The notes beneath the pieces are model-generated. The model did no database searches. It worked only from the letters and a program-made list of their open reading frames with translations, and was not told the origin of the DNA. DNA of 64,000 bases, taken from assembly GCF_015356755.1 (NCBI RefSeq), contig NZ_JADFCO010000066.1, positions 682,001 through 746,000 of the forward strand, given 5' to 3'. This document shows positions 18,497-26,593 of this stretch, piece after piece (the first letter of the stretch is position 1; every line of letters starts with the position of its first letter). A program made the translations under genes and the position numbers. This stretch comes from Nonlabens antarcticus (GTDB taxonomy: Bacteria > Bacteroidota > Bacteroidia > Flavobacteriales > Flavobacteriaceae).

Positions 18497-18670
18497 ATGA
18501 AAAACAAGAAAGCAACGACGCTATTTGTCATTGGGATTACGTTATCAACGTTAGGAGTGACTGTTTTATCTGATTATAAAATGGTTCAATATACCGCGAT
18601 GATTCTTGGATTAATCATTATGATTTACAGTGTTTTTGTAACGGATGCTGAAAAGAAATGTCAAGGATAA
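18497..18670 (+). CDS. Small two-helix membrane protein, unknown
   Basis: 57 residues from ATG 18497 (the frame is open further upstream, but the added part is not protein-like). Basic start MKNKKATT, then two hydrophobic helices (about 8-24 and 30-50) joined by a short loop, and a charged tail DAEKKCQG. Topology suggests both ends inside. Typical of small flavobacterial membrane proteins without assigned role. Alone between two unrelated genes. Confidence 0.55.
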   Translation: MKNKKATTLFVIGITLSTLGVTVLSDYKMVQYTAMILGLIIMIYSVFVTDAEKKCQG

Positions 18671-18896
18671 AATAAAAAGTAAATCCGCATTTATGCTTGA
18701 ATTAAACGTACAATCCAGAAGAAAAATAGAATAGTAGTGTAGCTTATAACAATATAAATTGTGGCCGGCACACTGTGTTTTCACGCGTTGGAAAAACGCT
18801 GATCCAAACACCATTTGGCGATCTCAAACACTAGCAAAAAAACATATTACATTTTTCAGGCTCCATCCATAAATACTGCTCATAATGACCAGTGAT

Positions 18897-19538
18897 TTAT
18901 GGTTTCTCAAAACTATGCCGCATCTCTTGATTAGAAGAAGCATTCAATAATTGATGAAAGGTTTTAATTCTATCAAAATCCTGTAAGATCGCATCAGAAA
19001 CTGCAATTCCAGAAACGCCGGTTTTTAAAATATCGTTGACATCATCTGTAGTAATTCCGCCAAAACCTATCAGCGGTGTCTCGGTCGTTAAAGCTTCTGC
19101 AATAGCCGTATAACCGTTTACACCTAAAGTTTTAGTTTCATTATTACTAGAAGTTAGAAATGGCCCTAAACTGATGTAATCCACTTCTTGAGAGAGTAAT
19201 GTTTCACAATCTTGTAAGGTGTGCGCGCTGGCGCCTATAGTTTGCCAGGCATGTAGATGATCCCTAACTAGAGTAGGGCGGGTGTCGGTTTTTTCCAAAT
19301 AAACACCGTCTGCTTTTATTTGTTTGGCAATCTTGTAGTAGGAAACAATAATCAATCTTGTTTGAAAATGGGCAGTAATCGCTTGTGCTTCTTCGGCCAG
19401 TTTTAAGCGATGCGCTTTTGAAATGTGTTTGAGATCCAGTTGAACCAATTCGATTCCGGAACTACAGGCCTTTTGGATATTTTCTAAATGCTCTTTTGGG
19501 GATTTAGCCTTAGAAACGAAATGAAGTTTTGGGATCAT
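18897..19538 (-). CDS. Thiamine-phosphate synthase / TenI-like protein
   Basis: 213-residue TIM-barrel-type protein. Family signatures are recognisable: IGASAHTLQD, VDYISLGPF, IGFGGIT and SGIAVSDAIL line up with the ThiE/TenI fold. Several residues that bind the pyrimidine diphosphate in true ThiE are changed: the usual QLRxK is VQLDLK, and the usual I-N-D pocket strand reads IIVSYYK. That favours a TenI-like or otherwise divergent member over a working ThiE. No other thi gene is next to it and no TPP riboswitch is visible upstream. Confidence 0.75.
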   Translation of the reverse strand: MIPKLHFVSKAKSPKEHLENIQKACSSGIELVQLDLKHISKAHRLKLAEEAQAITAHFQTRLIIVSYYKIAKQIKADGVYLEKTDTRPTLVRDHLHAWQTIGASAHTLQDCETLLSQEVDYISLGPFLTSSNNETKTLGVNGYTAIAEALTTETPLIGFGGITTDDVNDILKTGVSGIAVSDAILQDFDRIKTFHQLLNASSNQEMRHSFEKP

Positions 19539-19775
19539 GGGGTAGTTTTTATTGGTTTTACAACACTTTGCAATTTACGAATCCTGATGTGCCAATTGAT
19601 TTAAATGGACGATTGACTTTTCAAAAAGAGATTGATTTCAAAGAATATTAATGAAAGTTCCCTGATTTTACGGACTAGTAACACTCCTTAATGGGCTAAT
19701 GGTCTGGTGATCTTTATTAAAGTTGGATATTTGGTTTATTGAAAGCTTCCAAAGATCAATTTAATAATTCCTTAT

Positions 19776-20225
19776 ATGACACCAACCTTAGTTTTTTCCA
19801 TTGTCAATATTCTCGTTTTGCCCATGTGGATCTTAATGATCTTTTTACCCAACTGGAAACCTACACGGTTCTTAATTAACTATAAAATTATTCCCGTGGT
19901 GCTTGGGATAATTTATGCTATCTATTTAATTCAGGCCCTTGCTGCAAATGGAATGATGGACTTCGGCAGTCTGGAATCCATCATGGGATTATTCACTACA
20001 GAAACGGCAGTGCTGACCGGCTGGATCCATTATTTGGCTTTTGACCTGTTGGTAGGAATGTGGATGGTGGATCAAAACAGATCTTTGGGAATTTCTAAAT
20101 GGTTGATGGCGCCTAACTTATTGGGAACATTCATGTTTGGGCCGGTGGGTTTTTTGCTGTTTATGATTCTTAAAAGTATTAAAGAAAAGAGATCTCAAAA
20201 GTCCAAAGTACCTATGAAACTTTAG
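19776..20225 (+). CDS. ABA4-like (DUF4281) membrane protein
   Basis: 149 residues with about four membrane helices (5-22, 40-58, 88-106, 118-142). The segment HYLAFDLLVGMWMVDQ and the following helix pair match the ABA4-like/DUF4281 family, named for the plant neoxanthin-synthesis protein and common in bacteria, where its role is unclear. Carotenoid chemistry would fit a pigmented marine flavobacterium, but no carotenoid gene adjoins it, so that is only a guess. Ends at a bidirectional terminator. Confidence 0.8.
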   Translation: MTPTLVFSIVNILVLPMWILMIFLPNWKPTRFLINYKIIPVVLGIIYAIYLIQALAANGMMDFGSLESIMGLFTTETAVLTGWIHYLAFDLLVGMWMVDQNRSLGISKWLMAPNLLGTFMFGPVGFLLFMILKSIKEKRSQKSKVPMKL

Positions 20226-20245
20226 GTTTAAAAATGGTATAACGC

Positions 20246-20281
20246 AAAAGGCTTTCAAACCACAAAATTTGAAAGCCTTTT
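20246..20281. terminator. Bidirectional terminator
   Basis: AAAAGGCTTTCAAA / TTTGAAAGCCTTTT stem between convergent genes, with A and T runs on the two sides. Confidence 0.88.
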
Positions 20282-20299
20282 CTAATGATGTAGGTGAAA

Positions 20300-20599
20300 T
20301 TATTTAGCCGCGTCATCACGCTCTAAATTATTTTTACTGTCACCACCTTGACTGTGCAGTTTGTTCTCCTCGTCATTGAGGCCTTTAGGTCCATGACCTT
20401 TTTGGGCTTCGTTTCTTCCCGGAATATCTAAATCATTTCCAGCAAAATCAGCATCCTTTTTTCTGTCTACTAATTGTTGATCTGCACCGCCATCACGATG
20501 CAAATTTTTATTTCCCTGGCGCAGGATATCTTTATCGTGCGCAGTTATGTCTGAATTATAAGGTAATTTCTCGTCGGATTTTGATTTGTTCTCTTTCAT
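20300..20599 (-). CDS. Small, highly hydrophilic, probably disordered protein
   Basis: 99 residues without Cys or Trp and almost no large hydrophobic residues; rich in Lys, Asp, Asn, Gly and Gln (for example GGADQQLVDRKKD, KGHGPKGLNDEEN). No signal peptide or membrane segment. Composition recalls hydrophilin- or stress-type proteins that protect during desiccation or osmotic change, but no named motif is present. Own unit between a terminator and a DUF4251 gene. The call is based on composition only. Confidence 0.7.
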   Translation of the reverse strand: MKENKSKSDEKLPYNSDITAHDKDILRQGNKNLHRDGGADQQLVDRKKDADFAGNDLDIPGRNEAQKGHGPKGLNDEENKLHSQGGDSKNNLERDDAAK

Positions 20600-20823
20600 G
20601 ATAATTGTATTTACTTTAAAGTTACCTATTAGTTAGTGGTAGAATGTTCAGAAAATGTTATAAAATAGGAACAGACTAAAATCTATTACAAACCTATATT
20701 TCCTTTAAAGCAAAGATCTCAAGAAGAAAGATGGCAATTATTACAATTCATATATCTGAACCATAATTTATATTATGTCAAGTAGAATATTTCAGAGTCT
20801 ACACACAACTTCAATTATGATAA

Positions 20824-21396
20824 TCATTCCATAGATTCCACTATTCGACCTCTATACTCTATTCTTGACCTTCTATTGCTTGTTATATAAATCATCACGT
20901 TTCCATTAGCATAAAGGATTACTTCTGTATCAAAATTATCATTCCCAGGATCATTAGCATTAAATGATATGTCATAACTATAGCTATTCTCCTTAGAACG
21001 CACGATATAATCATCTGGAGCTACTTCAAACTTTACTCCGGCATTATCTCTACTATTATAACCACCACCTTGACGCTGTTCTCCATAAAAAGGTAAATCG
21101 GCAGAAACCTTTTGCGGATTCAACTCCATGAAATGACCATCACCAGTAAGATCTATTCGGTTTGCGCTATCTCCTGAACCTTGCAAAACCGAATTCAATA
21201 CTCGTTGCGTGGCGGCAGTATTACTGGGATAAGCCGCATCTACAGCGATTCTAATAGTTCCATTTTGAATTTTATCGGTTAGCGCAGCATATTCTTTAGC
21301 ACTTCCTGTTTTAGAAACATTACAAGATGTTAATCCTAAAATAAGGACACTCACGATCATGAGTTTAAAACTAAAAATATAGTTAGTTGTTTTCAT
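20824..21396 (-). CDS. DUF4251 lipoprotein
   Basis: 190 residues from ATG 21396 (a longer reading from 21438 precedes the signal peptide and is unlikely). Signal MKTTNYIFSFKLMIVSVLILGLTSC-N with lipobox LTSC. The mature domain, with RIAVDAAYPSNTAATQRVLN near the start, SADLPFYGEQRQGGGYN in the middle and RIEYRGRI near the end, matches DUF4251, a Bacteroidota family of unknown function. Predicted outer- or inner-membrane lipoprotein; no neighbours suggest a role. Confidence 0.87.
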   Translation of the reverse strand: MKTTNYIFSFKLMIVSVLILGLTSCNVSKTGSAKEYAALTDKIQNGTIRIAVDAAYPSNTAATQRVLNSVLQGSGDSANRIDLTGDGHFMELNPQKVSADLPFYGEQRQGGGYNSRDNAGVKFEVAPDDYIVRSKENSYSYDISFNANDPGNDNFDTEVILYANGNVMIYITSNRRSRIEYRGRIVESME

Positions 21397-21837
21397 AGTT
21401 ATGAATTTACAAGATTTTAAGTTAATAAAACCACACATGCCACCTTGGTAATTACTTCATAAATGTGCTCGATACAACTACCGCTCTGTCTTCTACCCTA
21501 TTTTAGATCAGTATTTTACCATATGTGCTTCTTATAATCTATTAGTATTTGGAATCTTTTTCCGCTTTCGCGAAAGCGGAACCATTAAAATTATCGGTCA
21601 AGTTCCTATTTTCACGATGCTAGAAAAATGGAGTAAACCTAATGCCATTCAATCTAAATAAACTTTATTCACGTGATTGCGAATTAGTTGCTGAATAACC
21701 ATACTTTACAAGCGATGCGTTTAATTTTCGTCGTTTATCGATTCCCTTAAATTATCACTAAATCATTGCTAATAAATGATTAAATTAGAGAATAAGAAAG
21801 TACTACATATCTATCTTTAAACTTAAAATATTAAACT
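21397..21837. other. Divergent intergenic region before hpf
   Basis: 441 bp. Holds a palindrome copy (21562-21579) and a -7-like tatcttta at 21812-21819, 18 nt before the hpf start. No gene is seen. Confidence 0.45.
21562..21579. repeat. Dispersed palindrome, copy 6 (intergenic)
   Basis: Extended to a perfect 18-bp palindrome CCGCTTTCGCGAAAGCGG. Confidence 0.93.
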
Positions 21838-22140
21838 ATGTCTATAAATTTCAACTACCAACACGTAACCGGCAGCCAAGAACTGGAGGCTTTTACAGAG
21901 GAAAAACTAAAATCTATATTTGAAAGATATAACTGGGTGACCCGTGCCGACGTCTTCTTTAGAAAAGAAAATACTTCCAGTCGTGAAACTGGAATGATTG
22001 CTGAAATCAGGTTAAGTGCTCCTGGACCACGCCTTTTTGCAGAAGAGTCTCACAACACATTTAAAGAATCTGTGTCTAAGGTAGTAAGCCAGCTCAAGAC
22101 GCAATGCGAGAAGCGCAAGGCAGACATGATCTCTCATTGA
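21838..22140 (+). CDS. hpf: HPF/RaiA family ribosome-associated protein (short form)
   Basis: 100 residues, single S30AE domain. The start INFNYQHVTGSQELEAFTEEKL and the strand ADVFFRKEN match the family that occupies the mRNA/tRNA channel of the 30S subunit and silences ribosomes in stationary phase. No C-terminal dimerisation extension, so it is the short HPF type. The next gene starts one base after its stop, making a two-gene unit. A divergent paralogue lies at 23671-23973, so this region appears to be a stress/hibernation cluster. Confidence 0.9.
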   Translation: MSINFNYQHVTGSQELEAFTEEKLKSIFERYNWVTRADVFFRKENTSSRETGMIAEIRLSAPGPRLFAEESHNTFKESVSKVVSQLKTQCEKRKADMISH

Positions 22141-22141
22141 T

Positions 22142-22543
22142 ATGATTTCTATAGCAACTGACGAGCGGGAAATTGTATTTATCTACAATTCTGATATCAA
22201 AAACCATAGAGAAATATTTGCCTACGTACAGTCTGCAGATAAGAAAGTTAATGCTCTTGATATTACTAAAGAGAAGATTACAGGAACTTTATGGAGTGAA
22301 GTAGCTGAATTACTGGGTAAGGAAGTTAAGGATCTATTACATACAGATCACGGCACCTTTGTTCAGAAATACGGTGAAAATGTTTCTCTAGAAAATGATG
22401 GAGCGATCAAAATTCTCCAGAATGAACCAGAGATGTTCATTTTCCCTATTGCCATACGAGGCAAACATGCCATAGAACCTCACTTATATGGCGATGTGAC
22501 AGAGCTTTTTGGTTCTGATTCAGGTAAGATAAACATACCGTAA
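22142..22543 (+). CDS. ArsC/Spx-fold protein lacking the catalytic cysteine
   Basis: 133 residues. The order of elements matches the arsenate reductase (ArsC) thioredoxin-like fold: beta strand IVFIYNSDIKNHRE where ArsC has a CxxS/CxxxR-type loop, a helix, WSEVAELLGKEVKDLL, and near the end EPEMFIFPIAIRGKHAIEP, equivalent to the conserved RPI strand. The position of the nucleophilic Cys is NSDIK, so redox chemistry is unlikely and there is no Cys at all in the protein. One base after hpf and before a terminator, so it is co-expressed with ribosome hibernation. It may be an adaptor, as Spx-like proteins are; that is inference. Confidence 0.75.
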   Translation: MISIATDEREIVFIYNSDIKNHREIFAYVQSADKKVNALDITKEKITGTLWSEVAELLGKEVKDLLHTDHGTFVQKYGENVSLENDGAIKILQNEPEMFIFPIAIRGKHAIEPHLYGDVTELFGSDSGKINIP

Positions 22544-22566
22544 TATACATATCTTTGTAATACCCT

Positions 22567-22595
22567 AATCCAGCTGCTAAGGCTGGATTTTTTTT
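22567..22595 (+). terminator. Terminator of the hpf unit
   Basis: AATCCAGC / GCTGGATT stem and eight T. A perfect TATCTTTG at 22550-22557 sits directly before it. Confidence 0.88.
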
Positions 22596-22613
22596 ACCAT
22601 ATTCTTAAATGCT

Positions 22614-23570
22614 ATGATAGTTTGGATTTCATTTATTATCCTCGTTAGTATATTTCTAGCTCTGGATTTGTTTGTCTTTAACCGGAATGCCCATATTATT
22701 AAAACCAAAGAGGCGTCAAAATACACAGCGCTTTGGGTAGGAATAGCGGTTGCTTTTACGGGTGTTGTTTACTTTATTTACAAACATGAGTGGATTGCAA
22801 ATCCTGATAACCTAAGCGCCGGAACAGCAGCTCTCAAGTATATTACTGGTTATCTGATTGAGTTATCCCTGAGTGTCGATAACATTTTTGTAATCGCAGT
22901 TATCTTTAAATCTTTTTCTATTCCACTAAAGTTTCAACATAAAGTGTTGTTTTGGGGAATTGTGGGTGCCTTAGTTTTTAGAGCGCTAATGATATTCTTT
23001 GGTATCGCACTGATTAATGAAATCAGCTGGATGACCTACGTTTTTGGAGCCTTTCTATTGTACACAGCTTATAATATGTTAACCTCCCACGATGAGGAAT
23101 TTGACCCTAACAAATCGTGGATTTACAAGTTTGCTCGTAAGTTATTTCCAGTAACAGACCGCATTGAAGGTGATCATATGTTTGTCAAGAAAATGGGTAA
23201 ACGTATTGCTACTCCCCTATTCCTGGCATTAATTGTTATTGAATTGACCGATATTCTATTTGCACTTGATTCCATTCCAGCGATTCTAGCGATCACGTCA
23301 GATCCATTCCTGGTTTTCTCCTCAAACATTCTAGCGATTATGGGACTGCGCAGTATGTATTTCTTTCTTTCCAACCTGCTTGATAAATTTCAATATATCC
23401 ATTACAGTCTAGTTGCTATTCTTGCTTTCGTTGGAATAAAATTAATTCTGGTGCATCATGTTGAATTTCCAGAATGGCTGTCTCTAGCCGTTATATTTGT
23501 GTCACTAGGTGCAGGTATGCTGTTCTCAAACTTCAAAAAATCCGATAAAAAGGAGATTGAGGATGTTTAA
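22614..23570 (+). CDS. TerC/Alx family membrane protein
   Basis: 318 residues, about nine membrane helices. Key TerC motifs with membrane-embedded acidic residues: LIELSLSVDNIFVIAVIF (about 80-97) and LTDILFALDSIPAILAIT (about 202-219), followed by SSNILAIMGLRSMYF. Family members (TerC, Alx, MeeF) are linked to tellurite resistance and to Mn2+ export/metal loading of exported enzymes. An Mn/yybP-ykoY riboswitch often precedes the gene elsewhere; the 70-bp gap here is filled by a terminator and leaves no room for it. Single gene. Confidence 0.92.
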   Translation: MIVWISFIILVSIFLALDLFVFNRNAHIIKTKEASKYTALWVGIAVAFTGVVYFIYKHEWIANPDNLSAGTAALKYITGYLIELSLSVDNIFVIAVIFKSFSIPLKFQHKVLFWGIVGALVFRALMIFFGIALINEISWMTYVFGAFLLYTAYNMLTSHDEEFDPNKSWIYKFARKLFPVTDRIEGDHMFVKKMGKRIATPLFLALIVIELTDILFALDSIPAILAITSDPFLVFSSNILAIMGLRSMYFFLSNLLDKFQYIHYSLVAILAFVGIKLILVHHVEFPEWLSLAVIFVSLGAGMLFSNFKKSDKKEIEDV

Positions 23571-23571
23571 G

Positions 23572-23588
23572 AGTCGAAATAAATCGAC
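23572..23588. repeat. Inverted repeat upstream of the hpf paralogue
   Basis: GTCGA-AATAAA-TCGAC. Shares the AGTCG/CGACT arms with the second palindrome at 23614-23628. Confidence 0.5.
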
Positions 23589-23613
23589 GAATAACTACTA
23601 AAACTGTTAAAAA

Positions 23614-23628
23614 AGTCGTTAATCGACT
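23614..23628. promoter_or_regulatory. Possible operator palindrome
   Basis: AGTCG-TTAAT-CGACT, 19 bp upstream of a perfect TATATTTG. The two sites spaced about 40 bp apart could bind a regulator. Confidence 0.4.
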
Positions 23629-23647
23629 ATTGAGTGTTTTTGATCGG

Positions 23648-23655
23648 TATATTTG
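23648..23655 (+). promoter_or_regulatory. TAnnTTTG box of the hpf paralogue
   Basis: Perfect TATATTTG, 15 nt before ATG 23671; a TTG at 23630-23632 is 15 nt upstream of it. Confidence 0.5.
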
Positions 23656-23670
23656 ATCAAATCTACATCT

Positions 23671-23973
23671 ATGGTACATTTCAACTATTCTCATTTGACC
23701 AGAAGTAAAAAGCTGGAAGAATTCATTAGCGATTCCTTATCAGATTTGATGCAGGAAGAATCACATATCTCTACGGTGTACTGTTTTCTAAGCCGCACTT
23801 TTGACAACCGTGATAAATTAATCAGTACTTTGAAAATGCAAATACGTTTGAAAAGTCAGGATAGCATTACCATGGAACAATCTGCCAGTAATTTTAAAGC
23901 TGCTTTTAAAACGATGAAGCCTGAGTTGACTTTTATGTTTAATGAAAGTAGGGAATCGTTAGCATCAGCATAA
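23671..23973 (+). CDS. Divergent HPF-like ribosome-associated protein
   Basis: 100 residues from ATG 23671 (a TTG at 23653 overlaps the promoter box). N-terminus VHFNYSHLTRSKKLEEFISDSL parallels the protein at 21838 (INFNYQHVTGSQELEAF), with the same length and helix order, but the central strand and basic patches differ: it has fewer Lys/Arg in helix 2 and an acidic MQEESH insertion. Probably an HPF-fold paralogue with altered ribosome contact; it could act as a partner or antagonist of the first copy (inference). Own promoter with two upstream palindromes, own terminator. Confidence 0.72.
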   Translation: MVHFNYSHLTRSKKLEEFISDSLSDLMQEESHISTVYCFLSRTFDNRDKLISTLKMQIRLKSQDSITMEQSASNFKAAFKTMKPELTFMFNESRESLASA

Positions 23974-23974
23974 A

Positions 23975-24004
23975 AAAACAGCCCTGATTTATCAGGGCTG
24001 TTTT
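23975..24004 (+). terminator. Terminator after the HPF paralogue
   Basis: AAAACAGCCCTGA / TCAGGGCTGTTTT stem with a four-base loop; A and T runs allow action in both directions. Confidence 0.9.
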
Positions 24005-24080
24005 CGTTACAATAATTTGGTTCCAAACTTATAGCAGATCTAGTAATTCATAGATGTTTAAATAAGTGTTCTATAAACTT

Positions 24081-24710
24081 TTATTGATTCTTTGGTTTCA
24101 CTTCCGCACGTTTTACATAATCACCGTTGAAAATGAATTCATCTTGTTTTTTACGGACTCGATCTTTGGTCTCTTCCCCTTGAAGGTCTTTAGGTAGGTC
24201 ATCCATCTCACCACCATAATACCCTACGACAATACCAGTTGCGACATGATAGGAATCTGGGAACTTAAATTCTTTTAGCGCCTCCTCATGTTTTAACCCT
24301 GCCATCTGATGAACTGCAATGCCCATACTTTGAGCCTGGATCGACATATTTGCAGCAAACTGTCCCAGATCATGTAGTGCATGAAAGTTTTCTTTTCCAT
24401 CTGGAGTCATCTTATCATAAACGCCCAGCATTAGAACCGGTGCATTTTTGACCCAACCTTGGTTGAACTCTACTAACACATTATGAATACGATCGTAAGT
24501 TTCACTACCTTTTTTACCCCATACAATATTCCAGGGTTGCATATTATTACTACTCGCCGCCCAACGTCCAGCTTCAAATAGCGATTGCAAATCTGTATCG
24601 CTTACAGGAGTATCTGCAAACTTTCGCGGGCTCCATCGGTTCTTTATCAGATCGTGAATTTTATGATCTGTAGGTGTGTTTTTGATTAGGTCTGTTTGTG
24701 ATTCTTTCAT
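24081..24710 (-). CDS. Nitroreductase family flavoprotein
   Basis: 209 residues. FMN-binding marks: NRWSPRKFADTPVS (about 24-37), EAGRWAASSNNMQPWN (46-61) and ATGIVVGYYG near 167-176. Family enzymes use FMN and NAD(P)H to reduce nitro groups, quinones or aldehydes, and some act as dehalogenases. One base after the stop of the upstream MBL-fold gene, so these two form an operon. The natural substrate cannot be told. Confidence 0.92.
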   Translation of the reverse strand: MKESQTDLIKNTPTDHKIHDLIKNRWSPRKFADTPVSDTDLQSLFEAGRWAASSNNMQPWNIVWGKKGSETYDRIHNVLVEFNQGWVKNAPVLMLGVYDKMTPDGKENFHALHDLGQFAANMSIQAQSMGIAVHQMAGLKHEEALKEFKFPDSYHVATGIVVGYYGGEMDDLPKDLQGEETKDRVRKKQDEFIFNGDYVKRAEVKPKNQ

Positions 24711-24711
24711 T

Positions 24712-25419
24712 TTATAATTTTTTAGTTGATTCGTCTTTGATTAAATTTCTTAGAATTGTTGTGCGTTCATCATCGGTGAGATCAAATTGTGGTTTTCCAT
24801 GGAGTGGTAAAATGTGTTCAAACTCCTCTGTAATTGTTCTCCAGCTCTCCCGTAATCCTAAATCCTTTTGATCATTTTCTATAATAGGACGATCAAAGTA
24901 ATAATCATCTTCTTTATAAGGGGAACCTACAGCGCTGTCGCCCGTAAATAATGCTTTATTGAAATCACAATAGATGATCACTGATCCGTTCGTATGACCA
25001 GGTGTATGAATTATTTTTAAACCAAAATCCTGAAATACTTCTGGATTAGATGTAATATTCTTAAAAGCACCTCCTTTATTGTCCAGATCGTGAATGTATA
25101 TATCGGCACCCAGATCTTCTTTTATGGTCTCGAGATCTGCATAAGTTTTATCAAGCATATCCACATTTGTTAGTAGAACTGCTTTTACATTATAACCGCT
25201 TTCCTTCAATCGCGTTAACTCATCGCGATGTTCTTCACGTATGCCATCAATAATGATAATATCTTGACGATTTTTATGACGCATCACATATCCGTTCCCC
25301 TCGCGGTTTTCATTCTTTTCAAATTTCATTAAAAAGGTATCAGGAAGTATTTTTACGGGTTTGCCGTAAACTGCAGTTCGCAATTCATCAAGACGGCTAA
25401 ATATATCTATTTTATCCAT
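24712..25419 (-). CDS. Metallo-beta-lactamase-fold protein with degenerate metal motif 1
   Basis: 235 residues from ATG 25419 (a longer frame to 25500 adds a non-homologous stretch). The MBL fold is evident: IIIIDGI near 54-60, HTPGHTNGSVIIY (His 142), LFTGDSAVGS (Asp 161) and LPLHGKP near 205-211. The first metal motif, normally T-H-x-H-x-D-H, here reads T-N-V-D-M-L-D (84-90), so most ligands of the first metal site and one of the second are absent while the remaining His/Asp ligands stay. It either binds metal differently or is non-hydrolytic. Operon partner of the nitroreductase. Confidence 0.82.
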   Translation of the reverse strand: MDKIDIFSRLDELRTAVYGKPVKILPDTFLMKFEKNENREGNGYVMRHKNRQDIIIIDGIREEHRDELTRLKESGYNVKAVLLTNVDMLDKTYADLETIKEDLGADIYIHDLDNKGGAFKNITSNPEVFQDFGLKIIHTPGHTNGSVIIYCDFNKALFTGDSAVGSPYKEDDYYFDRPIIENDQKDLGLRESWRTITEEFEHILPLHGKPQFDLTDDERTTILRNLIKDESTKKL

Positions 25420-26326
25420 TGTTTTTCTTTTAAAAATACAATGAACATCAGCATTTGAAGAAGGTTTGTGATTCCTACAACAGTGATTTAACACACACAT
25501 GCAAAGTTCTGCAGGTATTTAAATTTTTACAATGTGACCTCGTTACAAAAATTTAATAAATCTTAAGTTGTTGAGCTTCTTCTATTGCCGTTTCTACAAT
25601 TCGTTTTACCAGAATTCCGGAATGATTAAGGTTGGTAAAAAGTAGCAGATGCCCTGGCTAGAAAAACAGCTATTACCACTGCTTTATGTTCCATTAACTC
25701 CTTTATTCCTCACAGTTTCAACTTCAAGGTTTTGATGTAGTTATTTTTATCATGTATCAAGGTTTAAAACGTATCGTCTTATGAATCGTTAAGAATCTAT
25801 AATTAGTGAACTTCCTATTTATAACCAGGCAATGTTTCAACACTATACAGGTTGAAAACATACACAAAAGCAGTATTAACAAAGTCCTCAAATCACACCA
25901 CATAAAGCCCAGGATATCGTCTAAACCAAAACGGAAGTTGTTCCTTTTCATTCTGAATGCCGTCTCGGCTGCAGCGGTTAAAAAAGAATACGCCACAAAT
26001 CATCTTGAATTCTTTTTGCATTCAAAATCCTATTTTCAGATCTTAAAAATAGCAGCTAGAGAAAACCCATATTAGAAAAACTCTTAAATAGTAAAATCAG
26101 AAAATGTTGTTGATGGTGAGTATTTAAATGCTAGGTTAATATCAAATCCTCATATATTATGAATGGTGACAAAGTACCCTAATTTACTTTAAAGGATTTC
26201 CATAATCATCTTTATGTAAATGTCTAATTGAGTTACATTCTTGTAGAGAAAATGTTTAAATCATCTCAAATACAATATGTAAGAAGTTCAAAATGAATTA
26301 TTCAACTAGCCAACCTATAAACTTCA
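25420..26326. other. 907-bp region without a convincing gene
   Basis: The longest gene-free stretch in the window. Both strands hold only short frames (best 25806-26075, 89 codons) with odd composition. A short segment (HHIKPRISSKPKRK) faintly recalls IS630-type transposases, too weak to call. No hairpin array or RNA family is recognised. Confidence 0.5.
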
Positions 26327-26593
26327 TCAAGTCAGCTTCTCTTGTACAATTCGTACCGCATCTGCTACCGTTTGCATCTCTTCCATATTTTTTTCGTCCA
26401 GGGTAATATTGAATTCATCTTCAACATCGAGAGCAACATCTACAAGGTGCGCACTGTTAATATTGAGATCATTCATCAAATGGCTCTCTTGCTTTATGGC
26501 ACTAGAGTCAACATCTTGCGGCAAATATGTTTTTACTATGGTGAAGAGCTTCTCTTGGATTTCGGTTTGAGTCATTTCGGGTTGTATTAGCAT
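26327..26593 (-). CDS. Acyl carrier protein (dedicated)
   Basis: 88 residues, four-helix ACP. The phosphopantetheine site is N-S-A instead of the usual D-S-L (Ser 47 within NDLNINSAHLVDV), followed by the acidic recognition helix DVALDVEDEFNITLDE. An ACP away from the core fabD-fabG-acpP group, with a changed site, implies a specialised acyl chain. The nearest same-strand gene upstream is the FabF-type ketosynthase (27000-28286), making it the likely carrier for the 26-35 kb lipid/polyketide locus. Start ATG 26593; ATG 26575 is also possible. Confidence 0.9.
   Translation of the reverse strand: MLIQPEMTQTEIQEKLFTIVKTYLPQDVDSSAIKQESHLMNDLNINSAHLVDVALDVEDEFNITLDEKNMEEMQTVADAVRIVQEKLT

Noticed and set aside
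22550..22557. Perfect TATCTTTG box
   Set aside because: Transcription from it would run straight into the terminator at 22567; no gene or RNA is served.
22544..22613. Mn-sensing (yybP-ykoY) riboswitch before the TerC gene
   Set aside because: The 70-bp gap is largely a terminator; there is no room for the aptamer.
25806..26075. Possible IS630-type transposase remnant
   Set aside because: Only a short segment is reminiscent; no catalytic motif, inverted repeats or target duplication seen.
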